Origin: CAZPAV01 sp964584755
GTDB taxonomy: Bacteria > Actinomycetota > Acidimicrobiia > Spongiisociales > UBA5794
Direction of reading: 5' to 3'
DNA length: 23,873 nt
NCBI GenBank assembly: GCA_964584755.1
Contig: CAZPAV010000042.1
Location: 1 to 23,873 of the forward strand
The position numbers and the translations under genes were made by a program. Shown piece by piece: positions 1 through 6,678 of this stretch (position 1 is its first letter; each line of letters opens with the position of its first letter). The notes under the pieces were generated by a model. That model did not search any database, had not been told where the DNA came from, and saw only the letters and a list, made by a program, of their open reading frames with translations.

Positions 1-131
1 CGCGTTGGGGCGACGTGCGCGGCGCGCGTCTCCGGCGCGGGCGAGGCGACGAGCCCGGACCGGAGGGCGGCGAGCCGTTCGGCGAGCCCGGGGTCGTCGA
101 TCTCGTCGAGGAAGGAGGGTCGATCGCTCAT
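1..131 (-). CDS. Truncated gene downstream of the ECF sigma factor (N-terminal 43 residues only)
   Basis: Only the first 43 codons lie in the window; the gene runs off the left edge. The ATG follows the sigma-factor TGA with a single base between them, so the two are almost certainly translationally coupled. The visible part is acidic and then alanine-rich (begins MSDRPSFLDEIDD; later ETRAAHVAPT), with no signal peptide or membrane segment yet. Genes coupled directly after an ECF sigma factor are often anti-sigma factors, and an N-terminal cytoplasmic segment like this would fit. That is inference from position only; no zinc-binding HxxxCxxC or other diagnostic motif can be seen in the fragment. 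Confidence 0.6.
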   Translation of the reverse strand, partial: MSDRPSFLDEIDDPGLAERLAALRSGLVASPAPETRAAHVAPT

Positions 132-132
132 C

Positions 133-705
133 TCACCCCCGTAACCGCCGCGTCGCCGCGGGGGGATACGGCCGTGCCGAGGCGAGCCGGCGACGCAGCG
201 CGGCGAGCGCCCGGTGTTGCAGGGCCTTGACCGCCCCCACCGGCTTCGACAGGACCCGCGCCGTCTCCTCGAGGTCCAGGTCGGCGAACACCCGCAGGAG
301 AACGACGTCACGCTGATCGGGCGTCAACTCCTCGAGGAGGGCCCGCGCCTCCTCGGTGCCGAGGTTCGCCATCGCCTCCTCCTCGACGTCCCCGGCGACG
401 TGCTCCGGGACACGGGGGAGCGGCTCGACGGGACGTCGACGGCGGCGGCGGCGCTCGTCGAGGAGCCGGTGATGGGCGACGGTGAACACCCAGGAGCGCC
501 AGGCCGCGGCGTCCCCCTGGAAGCGGCCGAGGTTGCGTGCCAGGTCGAGGAACACCTCGCCGAGCCGATCCTCCGGCTCACGCGACCCCTGTGCCCGCAG
601 GTAGCCGAGCACCGACCCGGCGACGTCGTCGTACAGGGCGCGCCACGCCCAGTCACGACCGAGTCGGGCCGCGTCGATCACCCGGGTGAACGGTTCGGCT
701 TCCAC
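133..705 (-). CDS. ECF-type RNA polymerase sigma factor (sigma-70 family, group 4)
   Basis: A 190-residue protein with the two-domain ECF layout. Region 2 lies at about residues 20-85 (LYDDVAGSVLGYLRAQG through WRSWVFTVAHHRLLD, including the usual hydrophobic and aromatic core of region 2). Region 4 lies at about 115-180, with the helix-turn-helix LTPDQRDVVLLRVFADLDLEE followed by a recognition helix around VLSKPVGAVKALQHRALAAL. A highly basic arginine run joins the two regions. It would direct RNA polymerase core enzyme to a specific promoter set. The start is GTG at 705, with an AGGAG about 11 bases upstream. The next gene begins one base after its stop and may encode a cognate regulator. 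The regulon cannot be read from this sequence. Confidence 0.92.
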   Translation of the reverse strand: MEAEPFTRVIDAARLGRDWAWRALYDDVAGSVLGYLRAQGSREPEDRLGEVFLDLARNLGRFQGDAAAWRSWVFTVAHHRLLDERRRRRRRPVEPLPRVPEHVAGDVEEEAMANLGTEEARALLEELTPDQRDVVLLRVFADLDLEETARVLSKPVGAVKALQHRALAALRRRLASARPYPPAATRRLRG

Positions 706-765
706 CGCCTCGGGCGCTCCTCGTGTCGGGTCGCTCCATCCCGGTAACCGCCTCGGGGCTTCGCC

Positions 766-771
766 AGGATA
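766..771 (-). promoter_or_regulatory. Possible -10 box of the sigma-factor gene
   Basis: TATCCT on the minus strand, about 60 bases upstream of the GTG start at 705, which would give a short leader containing the AGGAG ribosome site. No clear -35 box. Weak evidence: a six-base match only. Confidence 0.25.
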
Positions 772-777
772 CGGGGA

Positions 778-972
778 TCAGGCGAGACCGAGCCGGACGA
801 GGTGGGCGTGAACGTCCGCCGGCTCCCTCCCGAGACGCCGGGCCAGCTCGTCGGGAGCCACCCGGCCGTGCACGAGCGCGCGCAACACGAGCTCGTCGAC
901 GGGACGCCAGGGCCGCCCACGGCGGACGGGGGGATCCGGCAGCACCGGGGTGTCGGTTCGCGTCGTTCGCAA
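778..972 (-). CDS. Small putative helix-turn-helix protein
   Basis: A 64-residue basic protein. The N-terminal 25 residues are proline- and arginine-rich; the rest (VDELVLRALVHGRVAPDELARRLGREPADVHAHLVRLGL) reads as a three-helix winged-HTH core, like the DNA-binding helices of many small transcription regulators. I place the start at a TTG (972) with AGAGGACCTCC just upstream, because no ATG or GTG has as good a ribosome site. The open frame extends further upstream to 1113, but that part overlaps the transpeptidase gene. It sits between the transpeptidase and the sigma gene, both in the same direction, so it may be read with the sigma factor. The exact family is not recognised. Confidence 0.5.
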   Translation of the reverse strand: MRTTRTDTPVLPDPPVRRGRPWRPVDELVLRALVHGRVAPDELARRLGREPADVHAHLVRLGLA

Positions 973-1006
973 CGGAGGTCCTCTCGTGATGCCGCTCCCG
1001 TTGCTA

Positions 1007-1024
1007 TCGGCACGTCGGTGCCGA
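1007..1024 (-). terminator. Hairpin after the L,D-transpeptidase gene
   Basis: Perfect inverted repeat TCGGCAC / GTGCCGA with a four-base loop, starting about 8 bases past the transpeptidase stop on the minus strand. There is no T-run after it, as is usual in GC-rich actinobacteria, so it is a likely but not classic intrinsic terminator. Confidence 0.5.
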
Positions 1025-1031
1025 AACTGAA

Positions 1032-2153
1032 CTACGGGATGACGATCACCCGGGTACCCACGTCGGCCCAGTGGTAGACGAACTCGGCATCGTCGAAGTC
1101 CTGGCGCACGCACCCGCCGCTCAGATGCTGACCGAGCTGGGACACGGTCTGCAGCGGCCGCTTGTCGGCGTACACCGGGATGGAGTGGAAGCCGTACGGC
1201 CAGGTGCCGCGGGCGAAACGCACCATGTACTCCATCGTGATGCCTCCGTACGGCGCCCAGGCGTGCCGCGACTTGGAGAACACACGGTACCGGCCCACCT
1301 TGGGAACGCCACGGCGGCCCGAGACGAGGTGGGTCTTGACGAGCTCGCCGGTGGCGGCGACGAGCCAGATCCTCCCCCCGCCGTTCGTGTAGATGATCCG
1401 CTTCCCGGATCCCACGTCGGGGTACGGCAGCGGCGGCTTGCGCGGCGGCGTCGTACCCGTGAGGGACACGAACTCGGGTGATTCGGTGAAGAGGGTCACG
1501 AGCGCGCCCCGGGAGAGCTCGCCGCGGCGCACCCGCGCCAGGAGCGGGCCGACGTCGCCCGCGGGCGTCCGACCGAGCACGTCCCGATACAGCAGGGGAA
1601 CGAGCCCCGCGTCGTCGGGCATGCCGTGACGGGAGACGAACTCCTCGCTGACGGTGAACGCCTCCGCGATGGAGACGAGGGGCAGCCCGTTCTCGTAACG
1701 AGCCGACCAGTACTCGAGCTCGAAGGGGTTCGGCGGCCGCGCGAAGAGCCCGCAGAACAGCCGCACGATCGAATCGGAGTACGCCGCGTCGGGGCGACGG
1801 GCGTCGGCGAAGGGAAACACCCGGGTGGGGGTCGTCTCCTCGGTGAGGGCCACGCTCACCGCCCGATGGTCCAGGCCCGCGGCCACCCAGAACCCCACCT
1901 CGTCGGGGTACCGGATCCGTCGCAGCGGCTCACGGGCGGCGTCGGGATCATCGACGTTCACGGCCGGGTCCGGCGGTACGACGTACTGGGGAACGAGCGC
2001 GGCGGTCGCGGACGGCGCGCCGCGGCGACACCCGGTCCCAGCGATCGCCGGCGCCGGGACCAGGCCGAGCGGAGCGAGGCCGACGAGGAGCGCCACGCCC
2101 ACGCCGAGGACCCGCCCCGTGCCTCTCGAGAGGAATCCGCCGACCGTACCCAT
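1032..2153 (-). CDS. Secreted L,D-transpeptidase (YkuD fold) with DUF4214 domain
   Basis: 373 residues. An N-terminal signal peptide (basic start, hydrophobic core VLGVGVALLVGLAPLGLV, probable cleavage after AIA near residue 38) sends it out of the cell. Residues about 125-230 look like a DUF4214 domain: two helical repeats, each with a LFxRxPxxxELEYW or LLYRDVLGRTP-like stretch and a SEEFV or SPEFV ending. The C-terminal 120 residues are the YkuD catalytic domain that forms 3-3 peptidoglycan cross-links or attaches proteins to the wall. The catalytic region has His323 (YGFHS) and Cys348 in LSGGCVR. The usual SHGC is SGGC here, so the motif histidine is replaced by glycine. The gene has its own leaderless-type promoter and a hairpin downstream. 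DUF4214 may bind cell-surface glycan, but this is inference. Confidence 0.85.
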   Translation of the reverse strand: MGTVGGFLSRGTGRVLGVGVALLVGLAPLGLVPAPAIAGTGCRRGAPSATAALVPQYVVPPDPAVNVDDPDAAREPLRRIRYPDEVGFWVAAGLDHRAVSVALTEETTPTRVFPFADARRPDAAYSDSIVRLFCGLFARPPNPFELEYWSARYENGLPLVSIAEAFTVSEEFVSRHGMPDDAGLVPLLYRDVLGRTPAGDVGPLLARVRRGELSRGALVTLFTESPEFVSLTGTTPPRKPPLPYPDVGSGKRIIYTNGGGRIWLVAATGELVKTHLVSGRRGVPKVGRYRVFSKSRHAWAPYGGITMEYMVRFARGTWPYGFHSIPVYADKRPLQTVSQLGQHLSGGCVRQDFDDAEFVYHWADVGTRVIVIP

Positions 2154-2163
2154 CAGGAGGGAA

Positions 2164-2169
2164 ACGCTA
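2164..2169 (-). promoter_or_regulatory. -10 box of the L,D-transpeptidase gene
   Basis: TAGCGT on the minus strand, with 10 bases between it and the ATG at 2153. There is no ribosome-binding site in that gap, so transcription would start at or very near the start codon. Confidence 0.5.
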
Positions 2170-2210
2170 CACGACCCGCGCGCCGCGCGCGGTCACCGAC
2201 CTCGGACGGA

Positions 2211-2231
2211 GCCGGGGAATAGGCCCCCGGC
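2211..2231. repeat. Inverted repeat between the divergent transpeptidase and egtB promoters
   Basis: Arms GCCGGGG / CCCCGGC, perfect over 7 bases with a 7-base AT-containing centre (AATAGGC). It lies between the two divergent -10 boxes and ends about 28 bases upstream of the egtB -10 box. It could be an operator, but GC-only arms arise by chance easily in this genome. Confidence 0.3.
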
Positions 2232-2258
2232 ACCCCACGTTGTCGCAGGCGACCCACC

Positions 2259-2264
2259 TATGCT
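2259..2264 (+). promoter_or_regulatory. -10 box of the egtBD operon
   Basis: TATGCT, six bases before the egtB ATG at 2271, with no ribosome site between. This is the spacing expected for a leaderless transcript starting on the A of the ATG. Confidence 0.6.
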
Positions 2265-2270
2265 GATTCG

Positions 2271-3602
2271 ATGACCGGCAACGCCCCCACTCCCGCCGAT
2301 GCGGTGCGCCGCCGCCTCGCCGGCGATCTCGTGGCGCTCCGTGAGCGGACCTTCCGCCTCCTCGATCATCTCGACGACGATGCCGTGCACCGGCAGTTCC
2401 ACCGGATCATGTCCCCCCTCGTCTGGGACCTCGGACACGTCGGCAACTTCGAGGAGCTGTGGCTCCTCCGGGAGCTCTCCGGGCGTCCGCCGCACGACCC
2501 TTCGCTCGACCACGTGTACAACCCCTTCGAGAACCCTCGCTGGGTTCGCGGCGACCTGCCGCTCCTCGACCGCCGCGCCGCCTCCTCGTACCTCGCGGCG
2601 GTCCGAGGCGAGGTCCTCGATCTCCTCGGGCACGTCGAGCTGGACCCGGCGTCCCCCCTCCTCGCCGAGGGGTACGTGTTCCGGATGACCGTCCAGCACG
2701 AGGCCCAGCACCAGGAGACGATCCTCCAGGCGCTCGACCTGCGGGACGATCTCGCGCCCTACCCGCCGGCGGCGCGGCGCCTCGTCCCGTCCCCCCACCC
2801 GGTCGACGACACCGAGCGGGTCCGCGTCGCGGGCGGGGCCTTCCTCCTCGGGACCGACGACCGCACCGCCGCCTACGACAACGAGCGTCCCCGGCACCTC
2901 GTCGAGGTCCCCACCTTCCTCCTCGACCGCTTCCCCGTCACGAACCGACGCTACGCCGAGTTCGTCACCGCCGGCGGGTACGACCGTCCCGAGCTCTGGA
3001 GTCCGGCCGGGTGGGCGTGGCGCCGGGAGCTGGACCGGCCCGTCCCCCAGGGGTGGATGCGCGATCCCGACGGCGGATGGCAGGTCCGCCGCTTCGGCCA
3101 CGTTCGTCCCCTCGACCCCCGGGAGCCCATCCAGCACGTCTCCTTCTGGGAGGCCGAGGCCTTCGCCCGTTTCGTGGGAGGCAGACTCCCCACCGAGGCC
3201 GAATGGGAGAAGGCCGCCTCCTGGGGCCCCGAGGCCCGCCGGCCCCGGACCTACCCGTGGGGGGAGACCCCCCCGACCCCGGCCCACGCCAACCTCGACC
3301 AGCGCAACTGGGGCCCGGTGCCGGTGGGATCGTACCCGCTCGGCGCGTCCGCCTACGGGGTGGAGCAGCTCCTCGGCGACGTCTACGAGTGGACGTCCTC
3401 TCCCTTCGCCGCGTACCCGGGTTTTCGTGCCTTCCCCTACCGGGAGTACTCCGAGGTCTTCTTCGACGATCCGGAGTTCCGGGTCCTGCGCGGCGCATCC
3501 TGGGCCACGTCCCGGGCGGTGGCTCGCACCACGTTCCGCAACTGGGACTACCGGCGGCGCAGGCAGATCATGGCCGGCATCCGGATCGCGTGGGACGCGT
3601 GA
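2271..3602 (+). CDS. egtB: Ergothioneine biosynthesis sulfoxide synthase EgtB
   Basis: 443 residues, the normal EgtB length. It is a non-haem iron enzyme that joins the imidazole of hercynine to a cysteine-containing thiol using O2, the C-S bond step of ergothioneine synthesis in the cytoplasm. The N-terminal DinB-like four-helix domain (about residues 10-165) supplies the iron ligands: His56 in LGHVGNFEE and His143/His147 in the HxxxHxE motif QHEAQHQE. The C-terminal formylglycine-generating-enzyme/sulfatase-modifying fold (about 185-441) contains the family sequences PTEAEWEKA, GDVYEWTSS, FPYREYSEVFF, RVLRGASWAT and TFRNWDY. The ATG at 2271 follows a TATGCT box by six bases. The stop overlaps the egtD start (TGATG), so the two are co-translated. 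Which thiol donor it uses (gamma-glutamylcysteine or cysteine) cannot be settled here. Confidence 0.95.
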   Translation: MTGNAPTPADAVRRRLAGDLVALRERTFRLLDHLDDDAVHRQFHRIMSPLVWDLGHVGNFEELWLLRELSGRPPHDPSLDHVYNPFENPRWVRGDLPLLDRRAASSYLAAVRGEVLDLLGHVELDPASPLLAEGYVFRMTVQHEAQHQETILQALDLRDDLAPYPPAARRLVPSPHPVDDTERVRVAGGAFLLGTDDRTAAYDNERPRHLVEVPTFLLDRFPVTNRRYAEFVTAGGYDRPELWSPAGWAWRRELDRPVPQGWMRDPDGGWQVRRFGHVRPLDPREPIQHVSFWEAEAFARFVGGRLPTEAEWEKAASWGPEARRPRTYPWGETPPTPAHANLDQRNWGPVPVGSYPLGASAYGVEQLLGDVYEWTSSPFAAYPGFRAFPYREYSEVFFDDPEFRVLRGASWATSRAVARTTFRNWDYRRRRQIMAGIRIAWDA

Positions 3603-4588
3603 TGCGCGCCGCCGGAGACGCTCCCGTCGTCATTCGCCGTATCTCCCCGCCCGAGGACCGTCACGCCATGCTCTGCGCCGACGCTCGCCGGGGGCTCTCC
3701 GGGCGCCCGAAGTCCCTCCCCTCGAAGTACTTCTACGACGACCGCGGCTCCGAGCTCTTCGAGGCGATCACCCGCCTCCCCGAGTACTACCTCACCCGGG
3801 CGGAGACGGAGATCCTCGAGACGGTGTCCGACGAGATCATCGCCGTGGCCCGACCTGCCGAGATCGTCGAGCTCGGCTCCGGGTCGTCCCGCAAGACCCG
3901 CCTGCTCCTCGAGGCGATGGGACGGGCCCGCACCGGGGCGCGCTACGTCCCCGTCGACGTCTCCGAGGGGGCCCTCAAGGACGCCCTCATGGCGCTCTGC
4001 GAGGACTACACGTGGCTCGCCATCGAGGGGCTCGTCGGCGACTTCGGGCGGGACCTGGCGCACGTCCCCCGGAAGGGTCGTCGCATGGTGGCGTTCCTCG
4101 GGTCCACCCTCGGCAACTTCGAACCGGAGACCCGTCCCGAGTTCTACCGCTCGGTGGCGGCGATGCTCGAGGAGGAGGACCATCTCCTCCTCGGCGTGGA
4201 CCTCGTCAAGGACGAGGCGACACTCGTCGCCGCCTACGACGACGCGGCCGGGGTCACCGCGGAGTTCAACCGGAACATCCTCGCCGTCGTGAACCGCGAG
4301 CTGCAGGGCGACCTCCCCCTCGACGCGTTCGTCCACGTGACACGCTTCAATCCGGCGAACTGCTGCATGGAGCAGTCCCTCCGGGCCACCCGTCCCGTCG
4401 ACGCCTACCTCGCGGCGATCGATCTGCCGGTCCACCTCGACGCCGGCGAGGAGATCCACACCGAGAAGTCCTGCAAGTTCACCCGCGCCTGCCTCGACGA
4501 GGAGCTCGGAACCGCCGGTCTCGTCGTCCGTCGCTGGTGGACGGACCGCGCCGGCCGCTTCGCGGTCCTCCTCGCCGGTCCCCGGTGA
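3602..4588 (+). CDS. egtD: L-histidine N-alpha-methyltransferase EgtD
   Basis: 328 residues, full length for the family. It adds three methyl groups from S-adenosylmethionine to the amino group of histidine, making hercynine, the substrate for EgtB. Visible family marks: KSLPSKYFYDDRGSELF (residues 37-53) and the ITRLPEYYLTRAE segment after it; the SAM-binding loop ELGSGSSRKTR (90-100); GSTLGNF; the LLGVDLVKD strand; and the substrate-binding Glu288 and Ser290 in HTEKSCKF, equivalent to Glu282 and Ser284 of the mycobacterial enzyme. The start ATG overlaps the egtB TGA, and the gene ends four bases before the stop of a convergent gene, leaving no room for a terminator. No egtA, egtC or egtE lies in the window. 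Confidence 0.95.
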   Translation: MRAAGDAPVVIRRISPPEDRHAMLCADARRGLSGRPKSLPSKYFYDDRGSELFEAITRLPEYYLTRAETEILETVSDEIIAVARPAEIVELGSGSSRKTRLLLEAMGRARTGARYVPVDVSEGALKDALMALCEDYTWLAIEGLVGDFGRDLAHVPRKGRRMVAFLGSTLGNFEPETRPEFYRSVAAMLEEEDHLLLGVDLVKDEATLVAAYDDAAGVTAEFNRNILAVVNRELQGDLPLDAFVHVTRFNPANCCMEQSLRATRPVDAYLAAIDLPVHLDAGEEIHTEKSCKFTRACLDEELGTAGLVVRRWWTDRAGRFAVLLAGPR

Positions 4589-4592
4589 CGAC

Positions 4593-5021
4593 TCAGCGGC
4601 CCTCCCGACGGCGGAGCTCCTCCCGCAGGGCGTCCTCCTCGTAGCGCATCAGCTCCGGTCCCCACGGCAGTCGAGACGTCACCGGCCTCTCGACGGCGAG
4701 CAACTCGACGACCCGGTCCCGCAGCGTGCGTGCCCAGGCCCGACCCTTGGCGGTGCCCTCCTGGCTGAGGGTGGCGTCCCCGTTCACCGTGTACACCCTC
4801 GCCTCGATCCGCGAATTCCCCCGGCTCCCGCGCTCCCCGTAGACGAGGAGGACCGCCCCCACCGGGACGTCCTGGACACCGCCGGTGGCCACGAACTCTC
4901 CCTGGTACGCCCAACCCGAGCCGAGCGACTCGTCGACACCCGTCACCACCTTCGCCCAGTTCTTGCGGCGCTCGTCGCCGAGGAGGGGGATCTCCACGGG
5001 TACGAACACGGGCGTCTCCAC
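4593..5021 (-). CDS. Hypothetical protein, unrecognised family
   Basis: 142 residues, soluble, no signal peptide or membrane segment. It begins with a beta-rich stretch (ETPVFVPVEIPLLGDERRKNW), has a glycine-rich middle (GEFVATGGVQDVPVGAVLLVYGERGSRGNSRIEARVYTV), and ends in a charged helix with an arginine-glutamate tail. I do not recognise the family. The ATG at 5075 would give a longer form, but I chose GTG at 5021 because a TACCCT box lies exactly seven bases upstream, matching the leaderless pattern of the neighbours, and because it leaves room for the divergent promoter of the next gene. It ends four bases from the egtD stop, tail to tail. No function can be assigned. Confidence 0.7.
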   Translation of the reverse strand: METPVFVPVEIPLLGDERRKNWAKVVTGVDESLGSGWAYQGEFVATGGVQDVPVGAVLLVYGERGSRGNSRIEARVYTVNGDATLSQEGTAKGRAWARTLRDRVVELLAVERPVTSRLPWGPELMRYEEDALREELRRREGR

Positions 5022-5028
5022 GGAGACG

Positions 5029-5034
5029 AGGGTA
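5029..5034 (-). promoter_or_regulatory. -10 box of the hypothetical gene 4593-5021
   Basis: TACCCT on the minus strand, seven bases before GTG 5021. It supports that start over the upstream ATG at 5075. Confidence 0.5.
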
Positions 5035-5069
5035 CCGCGCCCGGCCCACGGCGCACCGGGCGGCGGCGC

Positions 5070-5075
5070 TAGCAT
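5070..5075 (+). promoter_or_regulatory. -10 box of the SMP-30-like gene
   Basis: TAGCAT, six bases before ATG 5082, with no ribosome site in between: leaderless-type spacing. Confidence 0.55.
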
Positions 5076-5081
5076 CGCGCC

Positions 5082-6089
5082 ATGCCGACCTTCGACCCCC
5101 GACCCTGGACCCCACCCAAGGCGCCGCCGCTCGCCGGGCGGTTCGCCGCGAACGACGTCCTCGCCGCCGCGGACCTCTGGGAACTCGGCGGGGTCGGCCC
5201 CGAGGACGTCGCCGTCGCCGCGGACGGCACCATCTTCACCGGTCTCGAGGACGGCCGCATCCTCCGGATCCCCGCCGGCGGCGGGCCACCCGCGGAGATC
5301 GCCGACACCGGTGGACGACCACTCGGCATCGAGATCGACCCGGAGGGACGGCTCGTCGTCTGCGACGCCGCCCGCGGCCTCCTCCGGGTGGGTCGCGACG
5401 GCACCACCGAGCTCCTCGCCGACGGGTACGAGGGACAGCGGTTCCTCCTCACGAACAACGCGGCGGTGGCCTCCGACGGCACGATCTACTTCACCGACTC
5501 GTCCCGTCGCTACCCCCTCGGTGCGTACGTCGACGACCTCCTCGAGCACTCGGGCACGGGACGCCTGTTCGCCCGGCATCCCGACGGCTCCCTCGAGCTC
5601 CTCGCCGACGGGCTCCAGTTCGCCAACGGCGTCGCCCTCGACGCCGAGGAGCGAAGCGTCTACGTGGCCGAGACCGGCGCGTACCGGGTGGACCGGATCC
5701 ATCTCGAGCCGGAGGACCGCGGCCGCCGTGAGGTCTTCATCGAGAACCTTCCCGGCTTCCCTGACAACCTCTCGTTCGACGACGGCACCCTGTGGGTGCC
5801 GCTGGCCTCCCCACGGCAGCCGCTGGTGGATCTCATGCTCCCCCGGCCCTGGCTCCGGCGACTCTCCCACCGTCTGCCCTCCTCCCTCAAGCCGAAGCCG
5901 GTCCGGCACGGGATCGTCCTCGGCTTCACGCCCGACGGGACCCTCCGCTACAACCTCCAGGACGCCGGCGGGAAGGTGGCGGTCACCACCGGCGCCCGTT
6001 GGCACGAGGGACGGCTCTTCATCGGGAGTCTCACCGCGTCGACCCTCGCCGTCCTCGACCTCGGCGACGTCCCCACCGTGGAGACCTGA
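5082..6089 (+). CDS. SMP-30/gluconolactonase or strictosidine-synthase-like beta-propeller protein
   Basis: 335 residues forming a six-bladed beta-propeller by repeat pattern: recurring DGTIFTG, EGRLVVCD, DGTIYFTDSS, RSVYVAET, DGTLWVP and GRLFIGS strands. The segment LLADGLQFANGVALDAEERSVYVAETGAYRVDRI matches the core of the strictosidine-synthase-like (APMAP) branch, and FPDNLSFDDGTLWV supplies the usual acidic and Asn metal-site neighbourhood. Family members are metal-dependent lactonases or arylesterases; the substrate of this one cannot be read from the sequence. There is no signal peptide, so it is probably cytoplasmic. It is divergent from the unknown gene 4593-5021 and convergent with the 2TM protein gene. 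The start is fixed by a leaderless promoter six bases upstream. Confidence 0.85.
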   Translation: MPTFDPRPWTPPKAPPLAGRFAANDVLAAADLWELGGVGPEDVAVAADGTIFTGLEDGRILRIPAGGGPPAEIADTGGRPLGIEIDPEGRLVVCDAARGLLRVGRDGTTELLADGYEGQRFLLTNNAAVASDGTIYFTDSSRRYPLGAYVDDLLEHSGTGRLFARHPDGSLELLADGLQFANGVALDAEERSVYVAETGAYRVDRIHLEPEDRGRREVFIENLPGFPDNLSFDDGTLWVPLASPRQPLVDLMLPRPWLRRLSHRLPSSLKPKPVRHGIVLGFTPDGTLRYNLQDAGGKVAVTTGARWHEGRLFIGSLTASTLAVLDLGDVPTVET

Positions 6090-6093
6090 ACCC

Positions 6094-6111
6094 GGCGGGC
6101 GGCGTCCCGCC
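6094..6111. terminator. Hairpin between two convergent genes
   Basis: GGCGGG / CCCGCC stem with a six-base loop, between the stops at 6089 (plus) and 6127 (minus). It could serve both directions. There is no T-run; moderate support only. Confidence 0.35.
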
Positions 6112-6126
6112 ACGCCGAGAGAGGGA

Positions 6127-6567
6127 TCAACGACCCAGGGCCCGCCGCTCCCAACGACGCTCCAGCGGACCGTCCCGCCGGGTGAGGAACCGAAGACCGT
6201 GGATGGCGACGGCCGCCCCCCACAGCGCACCCACCTGCGGCGCCCACCACCCCCCGCCACCGAGGACGTCGACGAGCAGCAGGGCGGCCACCACCACCAC
6301 GTAGACGAGGACGTGACGAAGGAACCGGAGGCGTCGCCGCACCCGTCGCCGCACCTCGCGGCGCTCCCGCCGGCGCTCCCGGGCGAGCCGCGCCACGGCG
6401 CCGGCCACCGCCGCCTCCCCGATCCCGAGCTCGGAGGCGACGCGTCGCAGGTCGGCGTAGTCGAGCCGTTCCCCCGACCCCGCCCCGATCTCGGCGGCGA
6501 TCGCGATGATCTCCCCCACCTCGTCGGGGTCGAACGTCTCCGTCTCACGTGCCAGGCGCCGCTCCAC
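6127..6567 (-). CDS. 2TM domain-containing small membrane protein
   Basis: 146 residues. The first 60 are soluble and helical (DPDEVGEIIAIAAEIG, then LDYADLRRVASELGIGEAAVAGAVARL, which resembles a small helix-turn-helix or helical-bundle segment). A very basic arginine-rich linker follows (about 65-82). The C-terminal part is the 2TM domain: a first membrane helix HVLVYVVVVAALLLVDVL, the short WWAPQVG turn, and a second helix GALWGAAVAIHGLRFL, with the histidine and tryptophan positions typical of that family. The function of 2TM proteins is unknown. GTG start at 6567, six bases after a TAGACT box. Convergent with the SMP-30-like gene, divergent from the peptidase. Confidence 0.8.
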   Translation of the reverse strand: MERRLARETETFDPDEVGEIIAIAAEIGAGSGERLDYADLRRVASELGIGEAAVAGAVARLARERRRERREVRRRVRRRLRFLRHVLVYVVVVAALLLVDVLGGGGWWAPQVGALWGAAVAIHGLRFLTRRDGPLERRWERRALGR

Positions 6568-6573
6568 GGGACG

Positions 6574-6579
6574 AGTCTA
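6574..6579 (-). promoter_or_regulatory. -10 box of the 2TM protein gene
   Basis: TAGACT on the minus strand, six bases before GTG 6567: leaderless-type spacing that also supports a GTG start with no ribosome site. Confidence 0.55.
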
Positions 6580-6634
6580 CGTCGGCCGTCCCCGCGGCGC
6601 CCGCCGGGACGGCGCCGCGGTCCGGCGCGCCCGA

Positions 6635-6640
6635 TAGCCT
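6635..6640 (+). promoter_or_regulatory. Possible -10 box of the M20 peptidase gene
   Basis: TAGCCT, 38 bases before ATG 6679, which would give a leader of about 30 bases. An in-frame GTG at 6643 is only two bases from the box, too close to be the start. Confidence 0.4.
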
Positions 6641-6678
6641 GGGTGGGGCAGCAGACCCGCCCATCGAAACGGATCGAC

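Noticed and set aside
2459..3601. Open frame extending upstream of egtD inside egtB
   Set aside because: The product is Pro/Arg-rich shadow sequence; the true egtD start is the ATG overlapping the egtB stop.
5022..5075. N-terminal extension of the hypothetical protein to the ATG at 5075
   Set aside because: It would leave only six bases to the divergent start at 5082 and would place the coding region over both promoters. The TACCCT box favours GTG 5021.
4885..6678. Long open frame in front of the M20 peptidase in the same frame
   Set aside because: The upstream part is a Ser/Pro/Arg-rich shadow of the SMP-30-like gene. Homology begins only at MTEDLARQ (6679), and a -10-like box lies just before it.
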